A stretch of 47,853 bases of DNA from CBFDBF01 sp050287965 (GTDB taxonomy: Bacteria; Pseudomonadota; Gammaproteobacteria; Chromatiales; Chromatiaceae), in assembly GCA_050287965.1 (NCBI GenBank), contig JBNKCX010000046.1, forward strand, positions 1-47,853, given 5' to 3'. Under the pieces are notes generated by a model. That model did no database searches, had not been told where the DNA came from, and was given only the letters and a program-made list of their open reading frames with translations. Made by a program: the position numbers and the translations under genes. This document shows, in pieces, positions 34,458-41,519 of the stretch. The first letter of the stretch is position 1. The number at the start of each line of letters is the position of its first letter.

Positions 34458-34553
34458 AGAGACCGGCCCTGGCGAACGTACCTATCAGAAGGGTATTGGA
34501 TTACTGGTGGCGCCGATGATGCTGCGAGTTAGAAACAATAATCGAAGCGCCGG

Positions 34554-35129
34554 TCAAAGTGAACGTCTTTCTTCAACGACAGGGGACTGGGAGGTATGCG
34601 GTGCAATGTCCGGCATCCGAACAAACCACTCGTTAAGTGGGATACGGTGGTAAATAATACCTGTGATTACGCCTGCCACACCGCCAACAACGTATACTAT
34701 GCCAAAAGTTACTACGGAGCCTGCTCCCCATACAAATAAGCCATACTCAAACGCTTTTATTGGCAATTCCATATGCCTGATGGATTCAAAAACCCCCATT
34801 ACAAACCCAGTGGAAAACATCGTTAGGGCGGTTATTACACAACCCCATGAGAATAAGACGATGAAAATGGAAAGTGGTTTTTTGTATTCAGATGCTCGAA
34901 AGCGGGATGTTAATAAGACACCCCAAAAAAACGCAGCGATAGAAAATATTGCACCAAACATAACAGTGCCCAGTATTCTACTGAAAGAGATGTCGCCTCC
35001 TTTCGTGAAAATGGAGATAACCATAAAGGCTGCTGGCATTGCAATTGCAGCGGCTAAGGCAAATATAACACCGGTGTAGAATCTATATTTTACTTTCATA
35101 GAAGTATGGTGATCTCCGAAATCATTCAT
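34554..35129 (-). CDS. Orphan four-helix membrane protein
   Basis: A 191-residue protein that I do not recognise. Four hydrophobic segments are seen (about 19-41, 54-74, 83-108 and 130-158) with a positively charged start (KVKYRFY) and a polar tail. It is AT-richer than neighbours, with many A/T-ending codons, suggesting recent acquisition. The start is uncertain: ATG at 35129, or the internal ATG at 35099 giving MKVKYRF. No gene on either side is on its operon. Confidence 0.65.
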   Translation of the reverse strand: MNDFGDHHTSMKVKYRFYTGVIFALAAAIAMPAAFMVISIFTKGGDISFSRILGTVMFGAIFSIAAFFWGVLLTSRFRASEYKKPLSIFIVLFSWGCVITALTMFSTGFVMGVFESIRHMELPIKAFEYGLFVWGAGSVVTFGIVYVVGGVAGVITGIIYHRIPLNEWFVRMPDIAPHTSQSPVVEERRSL

Positions 35130-35186
35130 CGAGCCGCGTTACGGTTTATGGCCGTATTAGCGATAGTTGTATTGATGAAGCTTTCT

Positions 35187-35636
35187 TCAATAATTACGAG
35201 TACTTGGTTTTTCCTTATCTAAGGGCGGCCGGCAGAAGAGATCACACTCCGGGGTGATCCGAGCAAAGAAGCCGCCGAAATGACGTGACAGGGAAACCCG
35301 ATGCCGCGCGAACAGCTTATAGGCGATATCGGTGACCTGGCTGATGAGAGGCCAACGGGTCAGGGCCGCGATCGGTCCCAGGCCTACGGCGGCGAGTGCC
35401 AGGCGGAACACCTCGGGCCCTTCAACCATGATTCCGTCCGCACGGCGGGCATGTATTCTCGCCAGTAACGCCTCCCGGGTCCGGTCGTAGACTCCTGGAT
35501 CGAAGTTCGGGGCCGAGACATCGATGAAGATGAGCCGTTGGTGACCATCGGCATTGTGCAGTCGGGCAACATCGGCACGGCAGATCGGGCAGTCACCGTC
35601 GTAGAGGAATTCAAGGGGGTAGATATTGTCGTCCAT
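35187..35636 (-). CDS. DCC-family thiol-disulfide oxidoreductase-like protein
   Basis: A 149-residue DUF393/DCC protein. The family motif is YDGDCPICR, with C16 and C19 in a thioredoxin-like CxxC arrangement, followed by helical segments. I chose the ATG at 35636 with GGAGG five bases upstream; a start further out at 35717 would run over the operator. The operator 25 bases upstream matches one before the GbsR/MarR gene, so the DCC gene is probably controlled by that protein. The redox partner is unknown. Confidence 0.88.
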   Translation of the reverse strand: MDDNIYPLEFLYDGDCPICRADVARLHNADGHQRLIFIDVSAPNFDPGVYDRTREALLARIHARRADGIMVEGPEVFRLALAAVGLGPIAALTRWPLISQVTDIAYKLFARHRVSLSRHFGGFFARITPECDLFCRPPLDKEKPSTRNY

Positions 35637-35660
35637 AAAGTCCTCCGTATTATCTGAAAA

Positions 35661-35676
35661 TTCTGTACAAACAGAA
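35661..35676 (-). promoter_or_regulatory. Operator-like palindrome before the DCC gene
   Basis: TTCTGTACAAACAGAA is a perfect 6-4-6 inverted repeat, 25 bases before the DCC start codon. The same pattern, TTCTGT-N4-AC(T)GAA, lies at the same distance before the regulator gene, and both are followed by ATAT on the right. Confidence 0.7.
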
Positions 35677-35700
35677 ATATGCAGCCAAAAAAACGCCCCC

Positions 35701-36234
35701 TTATCCTTTGCTGTCACGTCTGATCAGGTTGCGGATTTTAGCGCCGAGCTTAAGCACCTTCATGAGCGTTTCCGGTTCCAGACGAAGCATTTCGTCCGAC
35801 CAGTGCGTGAGGATACTGATGAATTGCTGCGTCTCTTCGATACGCCTGCGGGTTTCGCTCGACTCTTTCTTGAGCTCAGGACTGGCTAACAGCGCCTCCA
35901 GTTCCTCCAGGGTCGGGTCGATCTCGCGCTGTTTTCGTCCTTCGACGATGAGTTTGAACAGTTCCCAGACGTCCTTGGAGGTCTCGAAGTGGTCGCGACG
36001 ATCCCCCAGGACATGAACCACCTTGACCAAACGCCATGACAGCAGCTCTTTAATGCTGTTGCTGACGTTGGAGCGGGCGACACCGAGGGCTTCCGTGATT
36101 TCATCCGCGGTCAGGGGGTGTTCCGCGAGATAAAGCAGGGCATGTATCTGCGCCACGGTGCGATTTACCCCCCAGCGGGTTCCCATTTCGCCCCAGTGCA
36201 GCACGAACCGTTGTGTGGTCGGCGAGAGTTTCAT
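35701..36234 (-). CDS. GbsR/MarR-family transcriptional regulator
   Basis: A 177-residue GbsR-type regulator (MarR superfamily). MKLSPTTQRFVLHWGEMGTR WGVN is the family start; the winged helix is PLTADEITEALGVARSNVSN and a long C-terminal helical dimerisation part follows. The operator TTCTGT-N4-ACTGAA sits 26 bases before its ATG, so it is likely to regulate itself, and the DCC gene downstream through a twin site. Which signal it senses cannot be read from the sequence. Confidence 0.9.
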   Translation of the reverse strand: MKLSPTTQRFVLHWGEMGTRWGVNRTVAQIHALLYLAEHPLTADEITEALGVARSNVSNSIKELLSWRLVKVVHVLGDRRDHFETSKDVWELFKLIVEGRKQREIDPTLEELEALLASPELKKESSETRRRIEETQQFISILTHWSDEMLRLEPETLMKVLKLGAKIRNLIRRDSKG

Positions 36235-36251
36235 ATGTTGAGTATAGGAAT

Positions 36252-36275
36252 ACAGAAGTTTCTGTCAAGACTGAA
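36252..36275 (-). promoter_or_regulatory. Operator-like palindromes before the GbsR/MarR gene
   Basis: ACAGAAGTTTCTGT (36252-36265) is a 6-2-6 inverted repeat, and TTCTGTCAAGACTGAA (36260-36275) a 6-4-6 repeat with one mismatch that shares its TTCTGT. The second has the same spacing and distance to the start codon as the site before the DCC gene. Confidence 0.7.
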
Positions 36276-36320
36276 ATATATGATGTAATCCATATACGCA
36301 CCCGTCCCCGGGGGAACGGA

Positions 36321-37040
36321 TCATTCCCCCTTTTTGAAATGAATGACCTTTTTTTGTGGTGACAGGTTGATCTCGTCGATGGCGGCTCCGGGGCGGGCGG
36401 AGAGCATCAGCCAGATCGCTTCCGCCACATCGTTCGCTTGCAGATGGCTGTCGTTAGCCTCTCCCGGACGGAAGTCGAGTTTATCGAAGAACCCGGTCCG
36501 GACCATGCCCGGATTGACGATTCCCACACGTACACCACTGCCGGCACACTCCTCCCGCAGGGATTGCGCCAGTCCGCGCAGTGCGAACTTTGTGGCGGAG
36601 TAGACCGCGCCACGGCCTCCTCCTTTAAGAGCGGCTTCCGAACCCATAAAAATCAGGTCCCCCCGTCCCGCGGTTTTGAAAAGTGGAAGAAACTCGCGGG
36701 CGATCAGGATCTGGCTTGTCAGATTGGTGTCGATCAACTCCTGTATCTGATGGGCCGAAAACTCTTCCAGTGATCCGAAGCGTCCATAACCCGCATTGCA
36801 GACCAGGCCGTCGATTTCCGGGTGGTTATTGCGCAGCTCCCGGAGCCGCGCCGGCAGCTCTCTGATGTGAGAGAGATCCAGGGGGAACGGGATAAAATCC
36901 CGGCAATCCCGGTCTTCGGGGGCAAAGTCCCGTGCGATGCCGATAACGCGGCAGTCCTCCAGTAACAGCCTGTCCGTAACGGCCTTTCCGATTCCCCGGC
37001 TGGCACCCGTAACAACGACGGTTCGTTGGGATTGCGTCAC
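36321..37040 (-). CDS. SDR-family oxidoreductase
   Basis: A 239-residue short-chain dehydrogenase. Cofactor-binding motif TGASRGIG (11-18), NAG at 82-84, N105, and catalytic S134, Y147, K151 are all present. R residues after the first strand (IARDFAP) suggest NADP(H). The start overlaps the stop of the upstream phosphorylase-like gene by four bases (ATGA), so they are translated together. The substrate is unknown. Confidence 0.9.
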   Translation of the reverse strand: MTQSQRTVVVTGASRGIGKAVTDRLLLEDCRVIGIARDFAPEDRDCRDFIPFPLDLSHIRELPARLRELRNNHPEIDGLVCNAGYGRFGSLEEFSAHQIQELIDTNLTSQILIAREFLPLFKTAGRGDLIFMGSEAALKGGGRGAVYSATKFALRGLAQSLREECAGSGVRVGIVNPGMVRTGFFDKLDFRPGEANDSHLQANDVAEAIWLMLSARPGAAIDEINLSPQKKVIHFKKGE

Positions 37041-37636
37041 AATGCTTCTCTCACGTATTCAAATAGCCTGTCCAGGATATCCAGCTGTTCCTCGATCAGT
37101 CGCGACACCATTTTACCGGTTATCATCGGTGCCGGGTTGGCGCGGTTATCGGAGACGATCTTAAGACAATGGATGCGTTCCGGCGCGGTAAATCCGCTGA
37201 CTGCCTGAAAAAAACCGGCCCCTTCCATATCCACCAGCCCGGTCCGGGCGTATTCCGTATCAGGCGCATTCAGGGTAACAAGACGGTCGTTTTCCCACTC
37301 CGGCCCGGGAAGGGGAGCCACCGACCACCGCTCACCACTCTCTTCATCCTCAACCGTATTTGCATATACGGCTTGACCCAGGGGCCGGGTGGCGTGTCCG
37401 GCGATGCCCAGATTGATCCAGACCGCGTCATGTGCCGGTTTGAGGACCGAATCCAGCCAGACGGAGGCCTGTCCGGCGGCCTCTTTTCCCGGGCCGGAGA
37501 CCACCAGGGCCAGTTCCTCCCCAAGGTAGAGGGGGAATCGGTCATGCCTGGTATCCCGTAGCATCCCATAGCGGCGGTTGACGGGTTTCGCCTCCGGTGG
37601 GAGTGCGACAACCAGCATGATCGGCTTGGAACTCAT
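37037..37636 (-). CDS. Nucleoside-phosphorylase/nucleosidase-like protein
   Basis: A 199-residue protein of the PNP/UDP superfamily. MLVVALPPEAKPV starts like MTA/SAH nucleosidases (the E is a usual catalytic residue), VVSGPGKEAA resembles the glycine loop, VWINLGIAGH follows, and VDMEGAGFF is the conserved ribose-binding region (MEGA). It is short for the family, so the base specificity is not clear. It leads a two-gene operon with the SDR gene, and diverges from adk. Confidence 0.85.
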   Translation of the reverse strand: MSSKPIMLVVALPPEAKPVNRRYGMLRDTRHDRFPLYLGEELALVVSGPGKEAAGQASVWLDSVLKPAHDAVWINLGIAGHATRPLGQAVYANTVEDEESGERWSVAPLPGPEWENDRLVTLNAPDTEYARTGLVDMEGAGFFQAVSGFTAPERIHCLKIVSDNRANPAPMITGKMVSRLIEEQLDILDRLFEYVREAL

Positions 37637-37759
37637 GCTGGGAAGCGTAACACCAAACGCAATAGAATGATTGTATCAACCCATTGATAGGGTTCTGTGG
37701 TTTCCCCGGGGCTCTTGTGTCAGACTCCCCCTTTCCTTTCATTACAAGGAGTTACAGAC

Positions 37760-38413
37760 ATGCGAGTGATTCTGCTGGGTGGACCCGGTGCCGGAAAAGG
37801 CACCCAGGCAAACTACATAAAAGAAAAATACCAGATTCCTCAGATCTCCACGGGCGATATGCTGCGCGCCCATGTTAAGGCGGGTACCGATCTCGGCAAG
37901 GCCGCAAAGAAGATTATGGATGAGGGTGGGCTGGTCTCCGACGATATCATCATGGGCATGGTGAAGGAGCGGATCAGTGAGGACGACTGCGGGAACGGTT
38001 TTCTGTTCGACGGGTTTCCCCGCACCATTCCTCAGGCTGAAGCCCTGAAGGCGGCCGGGGTGGAGATCGATGCGGTGGTGGAGATCGATGTCCCGGATCA
38101 GGAGATCATCAAACGCATGTCGGGTCGCCGGGTTCATCTCGCCTCCGGCCGAACCTACCATGTCATTTATAATCCACCCAAGGTGGAGGGTAAGGATGAC
38201 GTTACCGGCGAGGATCTCATTCAACGGGATGACGATAGGGAAGAGACCGTGCGGGCCCGCCTCAAGGTCTATCATGACCAGACCGAACCCCTGGTGGAGT
38301 TCTACTCCGGATGGGCCGAGGCCGGCGGTGAGGGGGCTCCTGAATACCACAAGATTCCCGGTGTTGGAGGCGTGGACGACATCCGCGATGCCATATTCAG
38401 AGCCCTGGGATAG
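37760..38413 (+). CDS. adk: Adenylate kinase
   Basis: Adenylate kinase, 217 residues, long form. GGPGAGKGTQ (7-16) is the P-loop, FDGFPRTIPQA the AMP-binding motif, GRRVHLASGRTYH VIYNPP starts the LID, and RDDDREETVRARL carries the active-site arginines. The LID lacks the four-cysteine zinc site. AAGGAG lies eight bases before the ATG at 37760, so a longer reading is rejected. It converts ATP and AMP to two ADP. Confidence 0.97.
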   Translation: MRVILLGGPGAGKGTQANYIKEKYQIPQISTGDMLRAHVKAGTDLGKAAKKIMDEGGLVSDDIIMGMVKERISEDDCGNGFLFDGFPRTIPQAEALKAAGVEIDAVVEIDVPDQEIIKRMSGRRVHLASGRTYHVIYNPPKVEGKDDVTGEDLIQRDDDREETVRARLKVYHDQTEPLVEFYSGWAEAGGEGAPEYHKIPGVGGVDDIRDAIFRALG

Positions 38414-38484
38414 AAGAACCCGTTATCTCACCGGCAAAGCGGCGTGCCGTCCCGGGTTGCCGAACTGGTTACATTAGGGATTTC

Positions 38485-38493
38485 TGATATAAT
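38485..38493 (+). promoter_or_regulatory. Extended -10 promoter of the thioredoxin gene
   Basis: TGATATAAT (TG at 38485-38486, TATAAT at 38488-38493) is a consensus extended -10 element. No strong -35 is seen, which extended -10 promoters do not need. The transcript would have a leader of about 30 bases. Confidence 0.65.
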
Positions 38494-38528
38494 TCTATAC
38501 TTTATAACCTTAACAAAGGGGGCTGATC

Positions 38529-38894
38529 GTGGCCGTTGTCGAGCTAAACAAGGATAATTTCGAGGATACCGTAACCAACAGTGATTTCATCGTGGTGGAT
38601 TACTGGGCTCCTTGGTGCGGACCCTGCCGCTCTTTCGCGCCCACCTATGAAAAGGTGTCCGAGGAGTTTCCGGATATTGTTTTCGCCAAAGTCAACACGG
38701 AAGAGGAACAGGAGATCGCCGCGCATTTCCAGATTCGTTCCATTCCCACGCTGATGATTTTCAGAGAGAAGGTGATCATCTTCAGCCAGGCGGGGGCCTT
38801 GCCCGAATCAGGACTCAAGGAGCTGTTAAAGCGCGCTTCCGAGCTGGATATGGCCGAGGTCCACAAGCAGATCGCGGAAGAGAGCAACGCCTGA
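38529..38894 (+). CDS. Thioredoxin-family protein
   Basis: A 121-residue cytoplasmic thioredoxin-like protein with the active site WCGPC (C30, C33), cis-proline in RSIPTLM, and FREKVIIFSQAGALPESGL near the end. The start is GTG with AAAGGGG before it. It has its own promoter and terminator, so it is transcribed alone. It reduces protein disulfides; the name trxA is not certain because other thioredoxins may be present elsewhere. Confidence 0.92.
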   Translation: MAVVELNKDNFEDTVTNSDFIVVDYWAPWCGPCRSFAPTYEKVSEEFPDIVFAKVNTEEEQEIAAHFQIRSIPTLMIFREKVIIFSQAGALPESGLKELLKRASELDMAEVHKQIAEESNA

Positions 38895-38927
38895 CCGCCG
38901 GTTGCCAAGGAGAGATATGCTCAACAG

Positions 38928-38957
38928 AACGCTCCGTTGTCCATGGGGCGTTTTTTT
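38928..38957 (+). terminator. Terminator of the thioredoxin gene
   Basis: AACGCTCC pairs with GGGGCGTT (one G-T pair) and is followed by seven T residues. It lies 34 bases after the stop codon. Confidence 0.85.
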
Positions 38958-39033
38958 CAGGGCTGTTTCCGGATGGTTTAAGATTATCCCCATGGCGATT
39001 CGGTCGGAAAAATCGGTGTTCGGGGGGTAACAA

Positions 39034-39528
39034 GTGCGGATGGTCCGGTATCCCTGGTCTCTAAGTGTACTTTTGACCGCCAGACCATCCGTGGGGCGGT
39101 TGATGGACCTGTGCGAGGAGAACTACCGCCATCTGTTGCGGCTGGCGCCGGAGCTGCGAACCCTGGATGGCATATTTCTCTCCCGGTTGCAGGGGGCGAT
39201 GGATCTCTATCTGGAGATCCTGGAGCAGACCCCTTATACGACCCTGCTCCACCTGACCTATTTTTTTGCCCGTGAGGACGGGCAGTTACCGGATCCGGAT
39301 GCTACCTTGCGGGTCTATCACGATTCCGCTCAGGCCGAGATTCTGGAACTTCGGCAGAAGGCCCTGCCTCTGAACAGGGGAGTGGAGCACCCGACCCTGA
39401 ATCAGAAATGGAAAGTGAACCTTTTCCTATCTAAGTGGCTCTCTTATTGTGTACGGCAGGGACATCGTTTTTCCGAAACCGACTGGATGGGCGGGGTTCG
39501 TCGGAACCGGGCGGGGGAGAGGGGGTGA
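39034..39528 (+). CDS. DUF1249 (YqiB-like) protein
   Basis: A 164-residue soluble protein of the DUF1249 family, similar to E. coli YqiB. LMDLCEENYRHLLRLAPELR matches its start, TTLLHLTYFF and LRVYHDSAQAEIL its middle and NLFLSKWLSYCVRQGH its end. The start is GTG after GGGGGG, the first codon that gives the full family length. The first 25 residues are extra with respect to YqiB. Function is not known. Confidence 0.85.
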   Translation: MRMVRYPWSLSVLLTARPSVGRLMDLCEENYRHLLRLAPELRTLDGIFLSRLQGAMDLYLEILEQTPYTTLLHLTYFFAREDGQLPDPDATLRVYHDSAQAEILELRQKALPLNRGVEHPTLNQKWKVNLFLSKWLSYCVRQGHRFSETDWMGGVRRNRAGERG

Positions 39529-39568
39529 GGGGGCTGCCTCGATATACTTAGAAACTGTCTAAATTATC

Positions 39569-39598
39569 TTGACAATTTCCCTAGGAAAATGCTAGTTT
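39569..39598 (+). promoter_or_regulatory. Promoter of iscR with an internal dyad
   Basis: TTGACA (39569-39574) and TAGTTT (39593-39598, preceded by TGC) are 18 bases apart. Between them lies TTTCCCTAGGAAA (39576-39588), a 5-3-5 inverted repeat that covers the spacer and could be an autoregulatory site. It does not match the E. coli type 1 IscR box well. Confidence 0.6.
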
Positions 39599-39654
39599 TT
39601 TAACCCAAGGAAAAAAGTAGGAATTAGTTCATTACATAAAAGAAGGTAATTATT

Positions 39655-40131
39655 ATGAGACTTTCAACCAAAGGGCGATATGCGGTAACAGCAATGCTGG
39701 ATTTAACTCTCCATGGAGGAGAACGGGCGGTCACGTTGGCCGAGATCTCGGAAACTCAGGGTATTTCACTCTCCTACCTGGAACAGCTGTTCGCAGGGCT
39801 GCGGGCGAAGAGCCTGGTAAAGGGTGTCCGTGGACCGGGTGGCGGTTATTACCTTGGTCGGCCTGCAGATGAAATCTCCATCGCGGATATTATCTGCGCG
39901 GTGGACGAGTGGGTTGAGTTTACCCGCTGCAGCGGAAATAGGGATTGCCAGGACGGCAAGATCTGCCTTACTCACAACCTGTGGGACGAACTGAGCCGGG
40001 AAATTTACACCTTCCTCAGCGACATCTCGCTGGAGGAACTGGTCCACCGCGGTGGGCTGGAAGTCGGGGGCTGCAAGAAGGAAGAGGGCGGTTGTGCCGC
40101 CTACCGCGGAGAGAAGCCGAAAGCGGCCTGA
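39655..40131 (+). CDS. iscR: Fe-S cluster regulator IscR (Rrf2 family)
   Basis: IscR, 158 residues. MRLSTKGRYAVTAMLDLTLH is the family start, the winged helix lies at about 25-65, and the cluster ligands C92, C98, C104 and H107 stand at the same numbers as in E. coli. Extra cysteines lie at the tail (GCKKEEGGCAAY). It controls Fe-S cluster assembly genes. Unusually, no iscS, iscU or iscA follows; the next gene is prmB, so it stands alone or the isc genes are elsewhere. Confidence 0.93.
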   Translation: MRLSTKGRYAVTAMLDLTLHGGERAVTLAEISETQGISLSYLEQLFAGLRAKSLVKGVRGPGGGYYLGRPADEISIADIICAVDEWVEFTRCSGNRDCQDGKICLTHNLWDELSREIYTFLSDISLEELVHRGGLEVGGCKKEEGGCAAYRGEKPKAA

Positions 40132-40156
40132 TTGTTCGGGTCTTCCCCTGTTCGCT

Positions 40157-40185
40157 TTAGCGGGACACCTCAGGCGTCCCGCTAA
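40157..40185 (+). terminator. Hairpin after iscR
   Basis: TTAGCGGGAC pairs exactly with GTCCCGCTAA over ten bases, with an inner CCT/AGG extension. It stands between iscR and prmB. No T-tract follows, so it may be a weak terminator or a transcript-end stabiliser. Confidence 0.6.
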
Positions 40186-40270
40186 GGTGGAAACCTCCCC
40201 AGGTTCCGGCGCGCTGGAAAAAGGGTGGTAAATTCCCTATGCTTCCCGCTCGTTTCTGAGTGGAAAGTGT

Positions 40271-41188
40271 ATGGCCGACGATACAGGATCTCTACAGACC
40301 CTGCGTGATTTCATCCGCTGGGGGACCAGCCGTTTCAGTGAGGCGGGGCTGTTTTTCGGTCACGGCACCGATAACGCCCTGGATGAGGCGTTGGCACTGG
40401 TGCTGCACGCGCTGCATCTGTCTCACGATATTCCACCCGACTATCTGGACAGTCGACTCACGACCGGAGAACGTTCGGCGGTGATCTCTCTGCTGCAGCG
40501 CCGTATTGACGAGCGGTTGCCGGCCGCCTACCTTACCCACGAAGCCGGTTTTGCAGGTCTCCGTTTTTTCGTGAACCACCACGTCCTGGTCCCCCGGTCA
40601 CCTATCGCCGAATTGATAGAGCAGGGATTCGAACCCTGGATCGATCCGGAGAGGGTGGGGGCGATACTTGATCTTTGTACCGGCAGCGGCTGTATCGCCG
40701 TTGCCTGCGCTTACGGTTTTCCGGATGCCCGGGTGGATGCGGTAGATATCTCCCCGGACGCGCTGGAAGTGGCCCGTATCAATATTGAGCGCCATAAAAT
40801 GGAACAGCGGGTGGAAGCGATCGAGTCCGATCTGTTCCAATCGTTGCAGGGCAGGCGTTACGACATAATTGTCAGCAATCCCCCCTACGTGAGCCGGGCG
40901 GAGATGGATCAGTTGCCGGACGAATACCTGCGGGAACCGGCGCTGGGGCTGGAGGCCGGACCTCAGGGATTGGATGTCGTCTCGAGAATCCTGCGCCAAG
41001 CGTCTGCCCATTTGCATCCGGGTGGTATCATGGTGGTTGAGGTGGGCAACAGCGCCCGGGCCCTGGAAGCGCGCTATCCGGAGGTTCCTTTCCTCTGGCT
41101 GGAGTTCGCGCGCGGAGGGGAGGGTGTCTTTCTCCTGACTGCGGAGCAGGTGGCCGAGTATCAGGCCGTATTTGATGAGGACCGATGA
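40271..41188 (+). CDS. prmB: Ribosomal protein L3 glutamine methyltransferase PrmB
   Basis: PrmB, 305 residues, methylates a glutamine of ribosomal protein L3. HVLVPRSPIAELIEQGF is the family signature, motif I is LDLCTGSGCIAVACA, and NPPY at 203-206 is the catalytic motif of glutamine methyltransferases. The LVPRSPI sequence distinguishes it from PrmC (usually VPRPDTE). A small conserved gene and hemN follow closely, so the three may share a transcript. Confidence 0.92.
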   Translation: MADDTGSLQTLRDFIRWGTSRFSEAGLFFGHGTDNALDEALALVLHALHLSHDIPPDYLDSRLTTGERSAVISLLQRRIDERLPAAYLTHEAGFAGLRFFVNHHVLVPRSPIAELIEQGFEPWIDPERVGAILDLCTGSGCIAVACAYGFPDARVDAVDISPDALEVARINIERHKMEQRVEAIESDLFQSLQGRRYDIIVSNPPYVSRAEMDQLPDEYLREPALGLEAGPQGLDVVSRILRQASAHLHPGGIMVVEVGNSARALEARYPEVPFLWLEFARGGEGVFLLTAEQVAEYQAVFDEDR

Positions 41189-41191
41189 CCG

Positions 41192-41518
41192 ATGACCATA
41201 CAACGAGCCCGCAGCCCGGAAGAGTATGCAGATTGGGTGAAACAGGCGAAATTCGAAGTGGCCGACCTGCGGGAATGTCTTATGTACGATATGGAGGACC
41301 TGGCGGAGGTCGGTCGTTTCCCGGTCTTTCTGGAATCTCTGGAGAAGAGCATCGACGACATCTATCAGGCCATGTGCAAGGGAGAGTATGTCTTTGGCCG
41401 CGAAGATCTGCCTTTTATAGAGATCCTGGATCGCCATTATGAGCAGATCCCTTTCTATATACTGCTTAAACAGATTAACGAGACCCACCGATTCGGTCTG
41501 GATGTGAGCGAGGATTAA
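41192..41518 (+). CDS. Small acidic protein between prmB and hemN
   Basis: A 108-residue acidic, helical protein that I cannot assign. It starts three bases after prmB and ends one base before the hemN start, so coupling is likely. No membrane segment, signal or metal motif is seen; two cysteines are present (ECLMYD and AMCKGE). The tight packing and steady codon use support a real gene. A link with hemN is only by position. Confidence 0.75.
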   Translation: MTIQRARSPEEYADWVKQAKFEVADLRECLMYDMEDLAEVGRFPVFLESLEKSIDDIYQAMCKGEYVFGREDLPFIEILDRHYEQIPFYILLKQINETHRFGLDVSED

Positions 41519-41519
41519 T

